64,000 nt of DNA from Streptomyces sp. NBC_00459 (GCF_036013955.1 NZ_CP107903.1:5766001-5830000); one strand, 5' to 3'; shown: positions 17,442-25,897, counted from the stretch's first letter. The notes: a model not told the origin generated them from the sequence alone. Translations and numbers: made by a program.

Positions 17442-17451
17442 ATGCCCGTCG

Positions 17452-18222
17452 TCAGGTGGTGCGGGCGGTGGAGACGGAGCGCGGGTCGAAGCCGTAGGGC
17501 AGTTCCAGGCGGTGGGCGCGCATCAGGTCGTCGTCGGCCAGGAGGTCGCCGGTGCGTCCGTCGGCGGCGATGACGCCCTCGCTGAGGATCAGCGCGCGCG
17601 GGCACAGCTCGAGGGCGTAGGGCAGGTCGTGCGTGACCATGAGGACGGTGACGTCCAACGACCGCAGGATGTCGGCCAGTTCGCGACGCGAGGCGGGGTC
17701 GAGGTTGGACGACGGCTCGTCGAGAACGAGGATCTCGGGCTCCATGGCGAGCACGGTCGCCACCGCCACCCGGCGGCGCTGCCCGAACGAGAGATGGTGC
17801 GGCGGCCGGCCGGCGAAGTCCGCCATGCCGACCAGGTCGAGGGCGGTACGGACGCGCCGCTCCAGTTCCTCGCCCTTCATCCCGGCGGCGGCGGGCCCGA
17901 AGGCGACGTCCTCGCGGACCGTCGGCATGAAGAGCTGGTCGTCGGGGTCCTGGAAGACGATCCCGACCTTGCGTCGGATTTCGGCCATGTGCCGCTTGCC
18001 GACGGGCAGCCCGGCCACGGTGACCGTCCCCGCCCCGCCGGTGAGGATGCCGTTGAGGTGCAGAACGAGCGTCGTCTTGCCGGCCCCGTTGGGCCCGAGC
18101 AGCGCCACCCGCTCACCGCGCCCGACGGAGAAGTCGACGCCGAAGAGGGCCTGGTGGCCGTCGGGGTAGGCGTAGGCCAGCCCGGCGACTTCGAGGGAGG
18201 GGGAGAGCGAGGGTGTTGTCAC
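17452..18222 (-). CDS. cbiO: ECF-type cobalt/nickel transporter ATP-binding protein (CbiO/NikO)
   Basis: 256 residues. A GTG overlapping the CbiQ stop (GTGA), 8 bases after GGGA, is taken as the start; an ATG at 18231 is the alternative. All ABC motifs are present: Walker A GPNGAGKTT, Q-loop VFQDPDDQLF (typical of ECF ATPases), signature LSFGQRRRVAVA, Walker B ILVLDEPSSNLDP and the H-loop MVTHDLPYA. It powers CbiM-mediated uptake of Co or Ni. Third gene of a tightly packed M-Q-O operon. Confidence 0.93.
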   Translation of the reverse strand: MTTPSLSPSLEVAGLAYAYPDGHQALFGVDFSVGRGERVALLGPNGAGKTTLVLHLNGILTGGAGTVTVAGLPVGKRHMAEIRRKVGIVFQDPDDQLFMPTVREDVAFGPAAAGMKGEELERRVRTALDLVGMADFAGRPPHHLSFGQRRRVAVATVLAMEPEILVLDEPSSNLDPASRRELADILRSLDVTVLMVTHDLPYALELCPRALILSEGVIAADGRTGDLLADDDLMRAHRLELPYGFDPRSVSTARTT

Positions 18223-18980
18223 AGGGACCATCCCAGCAGACAGACGGCGAGCGCGGCCACGGGCAGGGCGAAGGCGTACGACCACTGTGCCCGGGACGCG
18301 GTCACCTCGTCGATGACGGGCATGGAACCGGCGTACCCCCGGCTGATCATGGCCAGATGTACGCGCTCGCCCCGCTCGTACGACCGGATGAACAGCGCGC
18401 CCGCGGACTTCGCCAGCACGCCCCAGTGCCGGACTCCGCGCGCCTCGAACCCCCTGGACTCCCGGGCGATCCGCATCCGCCGCATCTCGTCGGCGATGAC
18501 GTCGCCGTACCGGATCATGAAGGAGGCGATCTGCACGAGCAGCGGCGGGAGTTTGAGGCGTTGCAGGCCGAGGAGGAGTTCGCGCAGCTCGGTGGTGGAG
18601 GCGAGGAGCACGGAGGTGGCGACACCGAGGGTGCCCTTGGCGAGCACGTTCCAGGCGCCCCAGAGGCCGCCCACGCTGAGCGACATGCCCAGGACCTCCA
18701 CCCGCTCGCCCTGTGCCACGAACGGCATGAGCACGGCGAAGGCGACGAAGGGGATCTCGATCAGCAGGCGCTTGAGGAGGAAGGCGGCGGGCACGTGGGC
18801 GGCGCGGGCGACGGCCGCCAGCAGAACGGCGTACACCGCGAAGGCCCACACCGCCTCCCGGGGCGTCGAGACGACGACGATCACGAAGGCGAACGCGGCG
18901 GCGAGCTTGGTGTGCGGCGGCAGCGCGTGCACGGGGGAGTGCGCGTGCCGGTAGAGCCGGTGGGCGTGCCCGGCGCCCAT
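18219..18980 (-). CDS. cbiQ: ECF-type cobalt/nickel transporter T component (CbiQ/NikQ)
   Basis: 253 residues with about five transmembrane helices. The cytoplasmic coupling motifs of T components are visible: MRIARESRGFEARG (first Ala-Arg-Gly-type motif) and AMISRGYAG (second). These bind the ATPase. The ATG is one base after the stop of the CbiM-type gene, and its own stop overlaps the CbiO start, so all three are co-translated. Confidence 0.92.
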   Translation of the reverse strand: MGAGHAHRLYRHAHSPVHALPPHTKLAAAFAFVIVVVSTPREAVWAFAVYAVLLAAVARAAHVPAAFLLKRLLIEIPFVAFAVLMPFVAQGERVEVLGMSLSVGGLWGAWNVLAKGTLGVATSVLLASTTELRELLLGLQRLKLPPLLVQIASFMIRYGDVIADEMRRMRIARESRGFEARGVRHWGVLAKSAGALFIRSYERGERVHLAMISRGYAGSMPVIDEVTASRAQWSYAFALPVAALAVCLLGWSL

Positions 18981-18981
18981 G

Positions 18982-20052
18982 TCAGGCGCTCGCGCGCGGG
19001 GTGACGGAGGCGGCCGGGGTGTCCTCGTCGGTACGGCGCCTGCGTACCGCCCAGAAGACGCCGGTCCCGGCGACGATCGTGGCGCCGACGCCGATCACGC
19101 CGGCGAGGCCGCCGGAGAGCCGGCCGTCGGTGATGCCCTCGACGCTGTAGTCGGCGAGCGGGGAGTCGGCCGCGGCGTGGTCCTCGACCTTGGCGTCGAT
19201 GCCCTTGTCGGCGGCGACCTTCTCCAGGCCGTCGGGGCTGGCGGAGGCGTAGAAGCTGACCACACCGGCGAGGAGAAGGGAGGCGGCGAGGCCGGTGAGC
19301 CAGACGTTGCGGGTGCGGTGGGAGGGGGCGAGGACGGGGGAAGCGGGCTGCGGCTCGGGCGCCGCGTCGACCAGTTCGCCGTTCACGCGCAGCTGGAGCT
19401 TCCGGGTCAGGCCCCGGGCGCCGTACACGAGGTCCGGTCGTACGGCGATGACGGCGCCGACCGTGAACGCGGTGATCGCGGCCTCGCCGAGCCCGATCAG
19501 GACGTGCACGCCGACCATGGCGGTGAGGACCCGGCCGATCGGGACGTCCGTCGTGCCGCCGACGGCGTAGACGAGCGTGAAGGCGAGGGCGGCGGCCGGT
19601 ACGGAGAGCGCGGCGGCGACGAAGGCGGAGACGGTGACGGAACGGCGCTTCCTGGGGAGCACCTTCACCAGTCCGCGGAAGACGGCGTAGGCGACGACGG
19701 TCGTCACGACGGCCATGACCGTGATGTTCACGCCGAGCGCGGTGAGGCCGCCGTCCGCGAACAGGATGCCCTGCATGAGCAGGACGACGGACACGCACAG
19801 GACCCCTGTGTAGGGGCCCACGAGTATCGCGGCCAGCGCGCCGCCGAGCAGATGTCCGCTGGTCCCGGCGGCGACCGGGAAGTTCAGCATCTGCACGGCG
19901 AAGATGAACGCGGCCACCAGACCGGCGAGTGGCGCGATCCGTTCGTCCAGCTCGCGCCGGGCGCCGCGCAGGCTCACGGCGACGGCGCCGGCGGCGACGA
20001 CTCCGGCCGCTACGGAGACGGGGGCGTTGATGAATCCATCGGGCACATGCAC
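18982..20052 (-). CDS. cbiM: ECF-type cobalt/nickel substrate-binding protein, CbiM-CbiN fusion
   Basis: 356 residues from a GTG giving VHVPDGFINAPVSVAAGVVA. CbiM/NikM proteins use the N-terminal residues Met-His-x-Pro-Asp-Gly to chelate the metal; here the segment reads M(V)HVPDG, an exact match. CbiM occupies residues 1 to about 220. The C-terminal part, with two more membrane helices around an extracellular SASPDGLEKVAADKGI loop, is a CbiN/PDGLE-type domain fused in frame. Leaderless expression is likely, since a -10 TATCAT lies 6 bases upstream. A Nur-like box overlaps the promoter, which suggests nickel control and nickel as a substrate. Confidence 0.93.
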   Translation of the reverse strand: MHVPDGFINAPVSVAAGVVAAGAVAVSLRGARRELDERIAPLAGLVAAFIFAVQMLNFPVAAGTSGHLLGGALAAILVGPYTGVLCVSVVLLMQGILFADGGLTALGVNITVMAVVTTVVAYAVFRGLVKVLPRKRRSVTVSAFVAAALSVPAAALAFTLVYAVGGTTDVPIGRVLTAMVGVHVLIGLGEAAITAFTVGAVIAVRPDLVYGARGLTRKLQLRVNGELVDAAPEPQPASPVLAPSHRTRNVWLTGLAASLLLAGVVSFYASASPDGLEKVAADKGIDAKVEDHAAADSPLADYSVEGITDGRLSGGLAGVIGVGATIVAGTGVFWAVRRRRTDEDTPAASVTPRASA

Positions 20053-20058
20053 CGTTCG

Positions 20059-20064
20059 ATGATA
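20059..20064 (-). promoter_or_regulatory. -10 element of the metal transporter operon
   Basis: On the minus strand TATCAT lies 6 bases before the GTG of the CbiM-type gene. A TTGCAA (20084-20089) 19 bases further up may serve as the -35 and is part of the Nur-like box. Confidence 0.45.
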
Positions 20065-20072
20065 GTGGCTTG

Positions 20073-20089
20073 TTGCGAACGTCTTGCAA
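20073..20089. promoter_or_regulatory. Nur-like box in front of the metal transporter operon
   Basis: TTGCGA-ACGTC-TTGCAA fits the Streptomyces Nur box tTGCaa-N5-ttGCAA with two changes in the left arm. Nur is the nickel-responsive Fur-family repressor. The site covers the probable promoter of the CbiM-CbiQ-CbiO operon. Confidence 0.65.
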
Positions 20090-20201
20090 GAGCGATGAGA
20101 AAGCAATTTGCTGCGTATTTGGGAAAATATGCGACATTGGAGAGGAAGTGGAAGCGGATTCACAGCTTCTGCACAGGTTACGCAGCGTAAGGGGCCGTCT
20201 G

Positions 20202-20549
20202 ATGTCCGTAGTCGAGCAGTACGCGCGAGCCCATATCGTCACGGACGCCCAGGACGACGACCGCGACGCGGTCCCCGTGGTCCTGCGCTACGACCCCGAC
20301 GCGGATCCGCGCGCGGTCCGCATCGGTCTGCCCGGCCCGCACGAGTGGACGTTCTCGCGGTCCCTCCTGGAGGAGGGGTTGCGGGCGCCGGTGGGGTCGG
20401 GCGAGGTGCGGGTGTGGCCGTGCGGTCGGGTGCAGGCGGTGGTCGAGTTCCACTCGGCGGGGGGTGTGTCGGTGGTGCAGTTCGAGACGAAGACACTGAC
20501 GAGGTTCCTGCGGCGTACGTACACGGCGGGGGCGCGGGTTGCCGGCTGA
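20202..20549 (+). CDS. ssgE: SsgA-like sporulation/cell-division protein (SsgE type)
   Basis: 115 residues, starting MSVVEQYARAHIVTDAQDDD with AAGGGG upstream. The SALP pattern is clear: PVVLRYDPDADPRAVRIGLPG, WTFSRSLLEEGLRAPVGSGEVRVWP, VVQFETKTLTRFLRRTY. SsgA-like proteins occur only in sporulating actinomycetes and control septum placement, septal peptidoglycan and spore maturation. The neighbouring penicillin-binding protein pair matches the ssgE locus as I remember it from S. coelicolor (SCO3156-SCO3158). The assignment to SsgE rather than another paralog rests partly on that context. Confidence 0.85.
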   Translation: MSVVEQYARAHIVTDAQDDDRDAVPVVLRYDPDADPRAVRIGLPGPHEWTFSRSLLEEGLRAPVGSGEVRVWPCGRVQAVVEFHSAGGVSVVQFETKTLTRFLRRTYTAGARVAG

Positions 20550-20573
20550 CGTCGGGCGCGCCCCCTCCCGGAC

Positions 20574-22268
20574 CTACGAACCCGCCTTCAGCAGTGCCGC
20601 CACGATCGGGCCCGCCGTGCTCCCTCCGTGCCCGCCCTGCACAACCACACCCGCGCCCGCCAAATCTCCCCGGTACGCGGTGAACCAGCCGTTCGGCTTG
20701 TCCTGGCCGTCGACCTCCGCGGAGCCCGTCTTCGCTCCGTAGTCGGGGCCGAGCCCGGCCATCGCCTCCGCCGCCGTCCCGTACGCCGCCGTGTACTGCA
20801 TCAGTTCCCGCAGTTGCGACAGCGTCGACGCCGACATCGTCCGCGACGCCTTCGCCAACGTACGGCCGTCCACCTCCGCCGAGACCAGATACGGCTGCCG
20901 GAACACGCCCGACTCCACCGTCGCCGCCACCGACGCCATGTTCAGCGGGTTCATCCGCACCCCGCCCTGCCCGATCAGCGAAGCCGCCATCTGCGCCTGC
21001 GACTGCACCGGCACCGATCCGTCGAAGGTCGAGACGCCGACCGCCCAGTTGTCCATGCCGAGACCGAACACCTGCTGCGCCTGCTTGGTCAGGCTGTCGT
21101 TGTCGAGTTCCTTCGCCTGGCTGATGAAGGCCGTGTTGCAGGACCGCGCGAAGCTCGCCTTGAACGTGCCGCCCTTGATCTCGAACTCGTCGTCGTTCTG
21201 GAACTTCCAGCCGCCGTACGTCGAGTACTTCGGGCACGGGTGCGCCTTGTCCGGCGACGCCAGTTCCTTCTCGATGAGCAGCGACGACGTGATGACCTTC
21301 ATCGTTGAGCCCGGCGCCAGCGAGCCCTGGAACGCGGTGTTGAAGCCGTGCGACTGGTTCGCCACCGCCAGCACCTCACCCGTCGACGGGCGGATGAGGA
21401 CCACGGACGACTTCGGCTTCTTCAGGACCTGTGCCTCCGCCGCCGCCTGAAGCCCCGGGCTCAGCGTCGTCTTCACGGTGCCCGGTGTGCCCTTGCTCAG
21501 CTCCAGCAGCGTCTTGTCGGCCGACTTCGCGGCCTTGGACGCCGTACCGCGCACGACCCGCAGCTCGATGCCCGCCTTGCCGCCGGCCTTCTTGCCGTAC
21601 TTCTCCCTGAGGCTGTCCAGGATCGTGCCCAGCGACGGGTACTTCTTGAGCGTCAGCTCACCGCCGTCCCGGTCGACGGCCTTGATCGGCGGGGTGCCGG
21701 ACTCCCCGGTGAGGAGCTTGTCGCCGTCGGCCAGGTCGGGGTGGACGACCGACGCGTGCCAGTCGACCAGCGGCTTCCCGTCGGACGTACGACGGACCAC
21801 CGTCAGGGCGCTCTCGTACGTCAGCGGCTTGCTCGTGCCGCCGAACGTCACCGTGCCCTTCACCGTGAAGGGGACCTTGGCGCCCGTCGCCGTGCCCGGG
21901 GTGATCGTCACGCCGGTGATGTGGGCGTCCTTGGTGTAGCCGGTGAGGAGGGCCGTGGCCGACTTGGTGGTGTCGTTCGTGGCAGCGACAGCCTGAGCGG
22001 TCCTGCCCGTCTGCCAGGACGTCAGGAACTGCGTGGCGACCGCCTTGACCTGGGTCGCGGACACCGGGCCGGTCGGCACCGACGGCTTCTTGTCGGCCGC
22101 CGACGTCGAGGAGCCGTCCTCGGCCGCCGCCCCGGCGCCGTACAGCGCGTAGACGCCGAAACCGGCGCCGCCGACGACCACGGCGATCATCCCGCCGATC
22201 ACGGCGGGTCTGGTCTTCCGTGCGCTCTGCCGCTCGGCGACGCGCTTCTTCTTGCCCCTCGTGCCCAC
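20574..22268 (-). CDS. Class B-type penicillin-binding protein with NTF2-like domain
   Basis: 564 residues from a GTG. A basic N-terminus and single TM anchor (VIGGMIAVVVGGAGFGVYAL) precede an NTF2-like MecA_N-type domain (ATQVKAVATQFLTSWQTGRT) and a dimerisation region. The transpeptidase domain has Ser321 in GSTMK, Ser376 in RSCNTAF and Lys513 in AKTGSAEVDG. It cross-links peptidoglycan outside the membrane. It is a tandem paralog of the next gene and converges on the SsgE-like gene, suggesting a role in sporulation-related wall synthesis. Confidence 0.93.
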   Translation of the reverse strand: MGTRGKKKRVAERQSARKTRPAVIGGMIAVVVGGAGFGVYALYGAGAAAEDGSSTSAADKKPSVPTGPVSATQVKAVATQFLTSWQTGRTAQAVAATNDTTKSATALLTGYTKDAHITGVTITPGTATGAKVPFTVKGTVTFGGTSKPLTYESALTVVRRTSDGKPLVDWHASVVHPDLADGDKLLTGESGTPPIKAVDRDGGELTLKKYPSLGTILDSLREKYGKKAGGKAGIELRVVRGTASKAAKSADKTLLELSKGTPGTVKTTLSPGLQAAAEAQVLKKPKSSVVLIRPSTGEVLAVANQSHGFNTAFQGSLAPGSTMKVITSSLLIEKELASPDKAHPCPKYSTYGGWKFQNDDEFEIKGGTFKASFARSCNTAFISQAKELDNDSLTKQAQQVFGLGMDNWAVGVSTFDGSVPVQSQAQMAASLIGQGGVRMNPLNMASVAATVESGVFRQPYLVSAEVDGRTLAKASRTMSASTLSQLRELMQYTAAYGTAAEAMAGLGPDYGAKTGSAEVDGQDKPNGWFTAYRGDLAGAGVVVQGGHGGSTAGPIVAALLKAGS

Positions 22269-22367
22269 AGCTCCCGATCCTCCGCGGTAATCCTCAGGGT
22301 CCCCGTTGCCCTCACGTACACCTCAACGACAACGACCAGCCTAGAGTCCCGTGCTGTGCGGGTGAGT

Positions 22368-23999
22368 TCAGCCGCCTGTCCGTAGCACGGCTGCGACAAT
22401 CGGCCCGGCCGCGTCGCCTCCGTGGCCGCCCTCCTGGGTCATGGCCGCCGCCGCGATGTCGCCCCGGAACCCGGTGAACCAGCTGTTGGACTTGGCCTGC
22501 CCGTCCACCTCGGCGGACCCGGTCTTCGCGCCGATGTCCCCCTTCAGCCCGGCCATGGCCTCCTGGGCGGTGCCCTGGGTCGCCGTCATCCGCATCATCT
22601 CCTTGAGCTGCGCGGACGTGCTCGCCGGCAACCCCTTCGCCGTCGCCAGCTGACGGCCGTCCAGGTCCGGCGACACGAGGTACGGCTGCCGGAACTCACC
22701 CGTGATCGCCGTGGCCGTCACCGACGCCATGTTCAGCGGGCTCATCTGGACCTGGCCCTGGCCGATCGCGTTGGCGGCGCGGTCCGGGCCGGGGGAGGCG
22801 GGGACGCTGCCGTCGAACGAGGTGATCCCGGTCTTCCAGTTGTCCTGCCCGAGCCCGAACCGCTCCTGGGCCTCGGTCGTCAGCGACTCGTCCGTGAGGG
22901 GGTTCGCGTCGGTGCCGTCGATCAGCTTGATGAAACCGGTGTTGCAGGAACGCATGAAGTCGTTGGCGAGGGTGGCGTTCTCGTTCGGTTCCATGCCCTT
23001 GAGGTTGCTGAAGGTCTGGCTCTTCCAGATGGCCGTCGATGTGCAGGGCGCCGGGCCGTTCATCGACGTCACGCCGTTGTCGATCAGCATCGCCGCCGTG
23101 ACGATCTTCATCGTGGAGCCCGGCGCCAGCGTGCCCTCGAAGGCCGCGTTGAACTGGTCCGTACGGTGGTTGGCGACCGCCAGCACCTCACCGGTGCTCG
23201 GCTGTACGGCGACCACGGACGACTCGGAGAACCTCAGCACCGCCTTCTCGGCGGCGTCCTGCGCGCTCGCGCTCAGCGTCGTCTCCAGCTTGCCCGGGGT
23301 GCCCTCGGAGAGGGTCACCAGCGAGGTGTCGGCGACGTTGGTGTCGGCGTGCCGGACCATCAGCTCGATGCCCGGCGTACCGCCCGCCTTGTCGCCGTAG
23401 CGCGCCCGCAGGGTGTCCAGGATCGGCCCGAGGGACGGGTACTTCTCCTTCGTCAGGACCTTGCCGTCCCGGTCCAGCGCCTCGATCGGCGGGCTGCCCG
23501 CCTCCCCGGTGACCAGCGAGTCCCCGACGGCCTTGAGGCCGGGATGCAGGACCGACGGCTTCCAGTCGACCAGCGCCCGCCCGGTCGTCGTACCCCGGAC
23601 GATCGTCAGGCTGCTGGTGTAGGCGAGCGGCTTGCTCTTGCCCTGGAAGGACACCGTGGCCTTCACCGAGAACGGCACGGTGGCTCCGGTGGGCGTCCCG
23701 GGGGTGATCTTCACCCCGGTGATGTGCGCGGTCGCCTTGTAGTCGCCGATCAGCGTGGCGGCCGGCGCGGCGTTGTCGGTGAGGTCGGCGGCGGCCTGCG
23801 CCTGCCCCTTCTCCCAGGCCGCGAAGAACTTCTCGCTGGTCTCCGCTGTCTCGTCCTTCGATGGCGGCCCGGTCTTCACGCTCTCCGCGCCGCTGTCCTC
23901 GCTGAGCGCGGACACGATGTTGAACGCGCCGTAACCGGCCCCGCCGACCATCACCGTGAACACGGACCCGACGATGACGGCCTTGGCTCCCTTGCGCAT
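22368..23999 (-). CDS. Class B-type penicillin-binding protein, tandem paralog
   Basis: 543 residues from the ATG at 23999 (MRKGAKAVIVGSVFTVMVGG), preceded by GGGAGGGGAG. Same plan as its neighbour: TM anchor, NTF2-like domain (SEKFFAAWEKGQAQAAADL), then transpeptidase with Ser295 (APGSTMK), Ser351 (MRSCNTGF) and Lys492 (AKTGSAEVDG). The two genes lie 99 bp apart in the same direction and clearly arose by duplication. Its upstream region now abuts the inserted element rather than the mannosyltransferase gene. Confidence 0.93.
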   Translation of the reverse strand: MRKGAKAVIVGSVFTVMVGGAGYGAFNIVSALSEDSGAESVKTGPPSKDETAETSEKFFAAWEKGQAQAAADLTDNAAPAATLIGDYKATAHITGVKITPGTPTGATVPFSVKATVSFQGKSKPLAYTSSLTIVRGTTTGRALVDWKPSVLHPGLKAVGDSLVTGEAGSPPIEALDRDGKVLTKEKYPSLGPILDTLRARYGDKAGGTPGIELMVRHADTNVADTSLVTLSEGTPGKLETTLSASAQDAAEKAVLRFSESSVVAVQPSTGEVLAVANHRTDQFNAAFEGTLAPGSTMKIVTAAMLIDNGVTSMNGPAPCTSTAIWKSQTFSNLKGMEPNENATLANDFMRSCNTGFIKLIDGTDANPLTDESLTTEAQERFGLGQDNWKTGITSFDGSVPASPGPDRAANAIGQGQVQMSPLNMASVTATAITGEFRQPYLVSPDLDGRQLATAKGLPASTSAQLKEMMRMTATQGTAQEAMAGLKGDIGAKTGSAEVDGQAKSNSWFTGFRGDIAAAAMTQEGGHGGDAAGPIVAAVLRTGG

Positions 24000-24118
24000 G
24001 AGTACTCCCCTCCCCGTTGGCCTATGCACTGTAAGTGGCCTGAGGGGCTGCTGTGAGGGGAGTTTCCGTCTCTTGGCCCAAGAGTGACCAGAGCGACAGG
24101 AGCGAAGAGACCCTGTGA

Positions 24119-24207
24119 CTAGACCCAGGTATCCAGCCACATACGTGAACGCCAGGAATCGATCGGAATCGCCGTCCCCGTGTACAGCGGCCAGAAATAG
24201 ATGAAGT
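24119..24207 (-). repeat. Displaced 3' end of the protein mannosyltransferase gene (left att copy)
   Basis: This 89-bp segment matches 28666-28754 at 82 positions. Read on the minus strand it encodes the last 28 residues and stop of PMT (ending IPIDSWRSRMWLDTWV). The seven differences all fall on third codon positions and change no amino acid. The inner 28 bp (24180-24207) are identical and form the likely crossover region. Similarity stops abruptly at 24208. Such pairs mark an element integrated into the 3' end of a gene. Confidence 0.88.
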
Positions 24208-24366
24208 CGACCACCGGTCGCGCGAGATGCCCCTGAGCAGGTCGTATGCGACTTGTGGAAGCTGCGAGCGTGCAGTGGGGCCGTCTGTGGGCCGTGATGC
24301 CGAGGAGGCGGGCAATCGGCGGGATGGTCGGTGCCGCTAGGGGGCTCGTCAGGGGGAACCTCTGCT

Positions 24367-24392
24367 GGTTCGCGATCGCTCAATCGCGAACC
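24367..24392. promoter_or_regulatory. Perfect inverted repeat before the unknown gene pair
   Basis: GGTTCGCGAT and ATCGCGAACC form 10-bp perfect arms around CGCTCA. It lies about 95 bp before the first gene of the low-GC pair. It may be an operator or a terminator of an eroded upstream gene; no T-run follows. Nothing else gene-like is seen between 24208 and 24487. Confidence 0.5.
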
Positions 24393-24487
24393 ATGAGGGC
24401 AGTATGCCGCCTACAGTTGACCTTGTGTGCGGTGTCTGCCCTCACAGGGTTGGTCGACCGTGAAGTGGGAGGGGCGGGTACAGCTTG

Positions 24488-25036
24488 ATGATTCCTGAGT
24501 GGTTCGCAAAAGGGTCCAACCTGGTATCCCTGGGGGCTTTGGTTACGGCTTTGACGGCTCTTACGCGAACTTGGAGCACCAGCCGTACGGCGAAAAAGAA
24601 CCTGAGCATCGCGATACAGCAAGAAGCGCGAAGGGCTATCGATCCCCAAGTCGAGCTTATGCAAAGTAAGCGCAGGGAGCTGGATGGTTTCGAGCGATAC
24701 TCGTTTCTGGTTCACATCGGGAACTCTGCGGATTCTGGGAACTTCGTCGCACGCGCCGAAATGGGGATCGACTACCGCACCCCGGACGGTGTTGTGACCA
24801 CTGTAAAGATACCGGCCGAGCGAGTGCAGGAGGAGGAGGTTAAGTATCTTGGTAATGAATCCAGCTTGGAAGTCCCTGTGAATGTTTCGGCGCGGGCTGC
24901 CATTGAAGGGTGGATTCATTTTAAATTTGCGAGCAATCTGATGTCTGGAAATGACGTGGACAGGTTCGTCATTGTGCTGGAAATGGGGCACGGTAGACCG
25001 CTTGTGGTGGAATCAATAATCCCGGCAGATATCTAA
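24488..25036 (+). CDS. Hypothetical membrane-anchored protein of the element
   Basis: 182 residues. The ATG follows GGGAGGGG by about 12 bases. One hydrophobic helix near the N-terminus (LVSLGALVTALTALTRTW) is followed by a basic, helical segment and a beta-rich C-terminal domain (SFLVHIGNSADSGNFVARAE, LEVPVNVSARAAIEGWIHF). I do not recognise a family. Codon usage is much less GC-rich than the chromosome (GAT, ATT, AAA, CTT common), pointing to recent transfer. It lies 16 bases before the next gene and is probably co-transcribed with it. Confidence 0.75.
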   Translation: MIPEWFAKGSNLVSLGALVTALTALTRTWSTSRTAKKNLSIAIQQEARRAIDPQVELMQSKRRELDGFERYSFLVHIGNSADSGNFVARAEMGIDYRTPDGVVTTVKIPAERVQEEEVKYLGNESSLEVPVNVSARAAIEGWIHFKFASNLMSGNDVDRFVIVLEMGHGRPLVVESIIPADI

Positions 25037-25052
25037 AAGTAAATGTAGCGCA

Positions 25053-25652
25053 ATGAGGTGCTGTGGCGTAATGAGAAAGCCCACCGGGCGGAGGCCCGCT
25101 AGAAAAGTGGTTCGCACTCCGAAGCCCCTTGAGGTTGTCGGAGATGCGGCGATGGCTTCGCACCTGGTCGGTGATGGTCGGTTGATTCCTGTGCTAATCG
25201 TCGACACGACCGCACGCCCTGACTTGGATGAGCTGGTCAGGGTGCATCAGTACGTTTCATCCGGAGATTGCAAATCTCAGTGGGGTACGACCTTGGGTGG
25301 CGAAAACCAGGTTCTGCTTCACCTTGAGTTTATTCGGCCAGCCCCGATGACTGTGACGCTTGGCATCGATGTGGCTTCTCGCGGAATTCTGATTGATTCA
25401 ATATTGATGACTCAAGCACTCTACTTGTTGCCTGGGCGCCCTGGTGATCGATTCATGACAAAGCAGAATGATCCTCGCGTGCTCCTTGAGATTCCCAGGG
25501 GTGACTTCGTTGTGGTTTGGGAGAAGATCCTGCGATCTGTAATGCGCAAAAAATTCCGTGATCGAGGATTTGACAGACCAGGGGCACGTGCCGCAACGGA
25601 GGAGTTCATTTTGAAAATGCGTGAGCTCACGGGTTTTCGTCTGAAGAAGTAG
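25053..25652 (+). CDS. Hypothetical protein of the element, second of a pair
   Basis: 199 residues, or 193 if the ATG at 25071 (MRKPTGRRPARK) is used. Soluble, no membrane helix, with a basic N-terminus. Mixed alpha/beta pattern: RLIPVLIVDTTARPDLDELVRV, QVLLHLEFIRPAPMTVTLGID, FVVVWEKILRSVMRKKF. No family recognised. Same AT-richer codon usage as its upstream neighbour. Two-gene accessory units inside elements are often defence or maintenance functions, but nothing in the sequence proves that here. Confidence 0.72.
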   Translation: MRCCGVMRKPTGRRPARKVVRTPKPLEVVGDAAMASHLVGDGRLIPVLIVDTTARPDLDELVRVHQYVSSGDCKSQWGTTLGGENQVLLHLEFIRPAPMTVTLGIDVASRGILIDSILMTQALYLLPGRPGDRFMTKQNDPRVLLEIPRGDFVVVWEKILRSVMRKKFRDRGFDRPGARAATEEFILKMRELTGFRLKK

Positions 25653-25758
25653 CCTGACTCGCCGCGATATAGTATTCGATTCGTTGGGTCTGAATTTGTT
25701 GGTGCAGGATGACCTGCACCAATACGTTTGACCTGCGGCAACGTGAGGACACAGCTGT

Positions 25759-25897
25759 TTAGTCGCGGACAGGTGATTGGTAGTGCATCTCGATGGCCTT
25801 CCGGGTGCGCCCCTCGCTGCTCGGCATCAGGTGCGTGTACGTCCGGAGCGTGAACCCTGGGGTCGCTGTGACCGAGGTACTGACTCAGGGCGGCCGG
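25759..25897 (-). pseudogene. Tyrosine site-specific integrase, C-terminal remnant
   Basis: Reading the minus strand gives LSQYLGHSDP, then after a one-base shift GFTLRTYTHLMPSSEGRTRK and a short tail to the stop at 25759. This is the end of a phage/AICE integrase: the LGHSD box holds the catalytic His and RTYTHL the nucleophilic Tyr. The frames join if the plus-strand T at 25858 is removed (GAC CCC GGG TTC). Everything upstream of LSQYLGHS is lost and replaced by a regulator fragment. Confidence 0.82.

Noticed and set aside
22368..24383. N-terminal extension of the second penicillin-binding protein to 24383
   Set aside because: The extra 128 codons run through the displaced PMT end in the wrong frame; a good ribosome site and TM anchor start at 23999.
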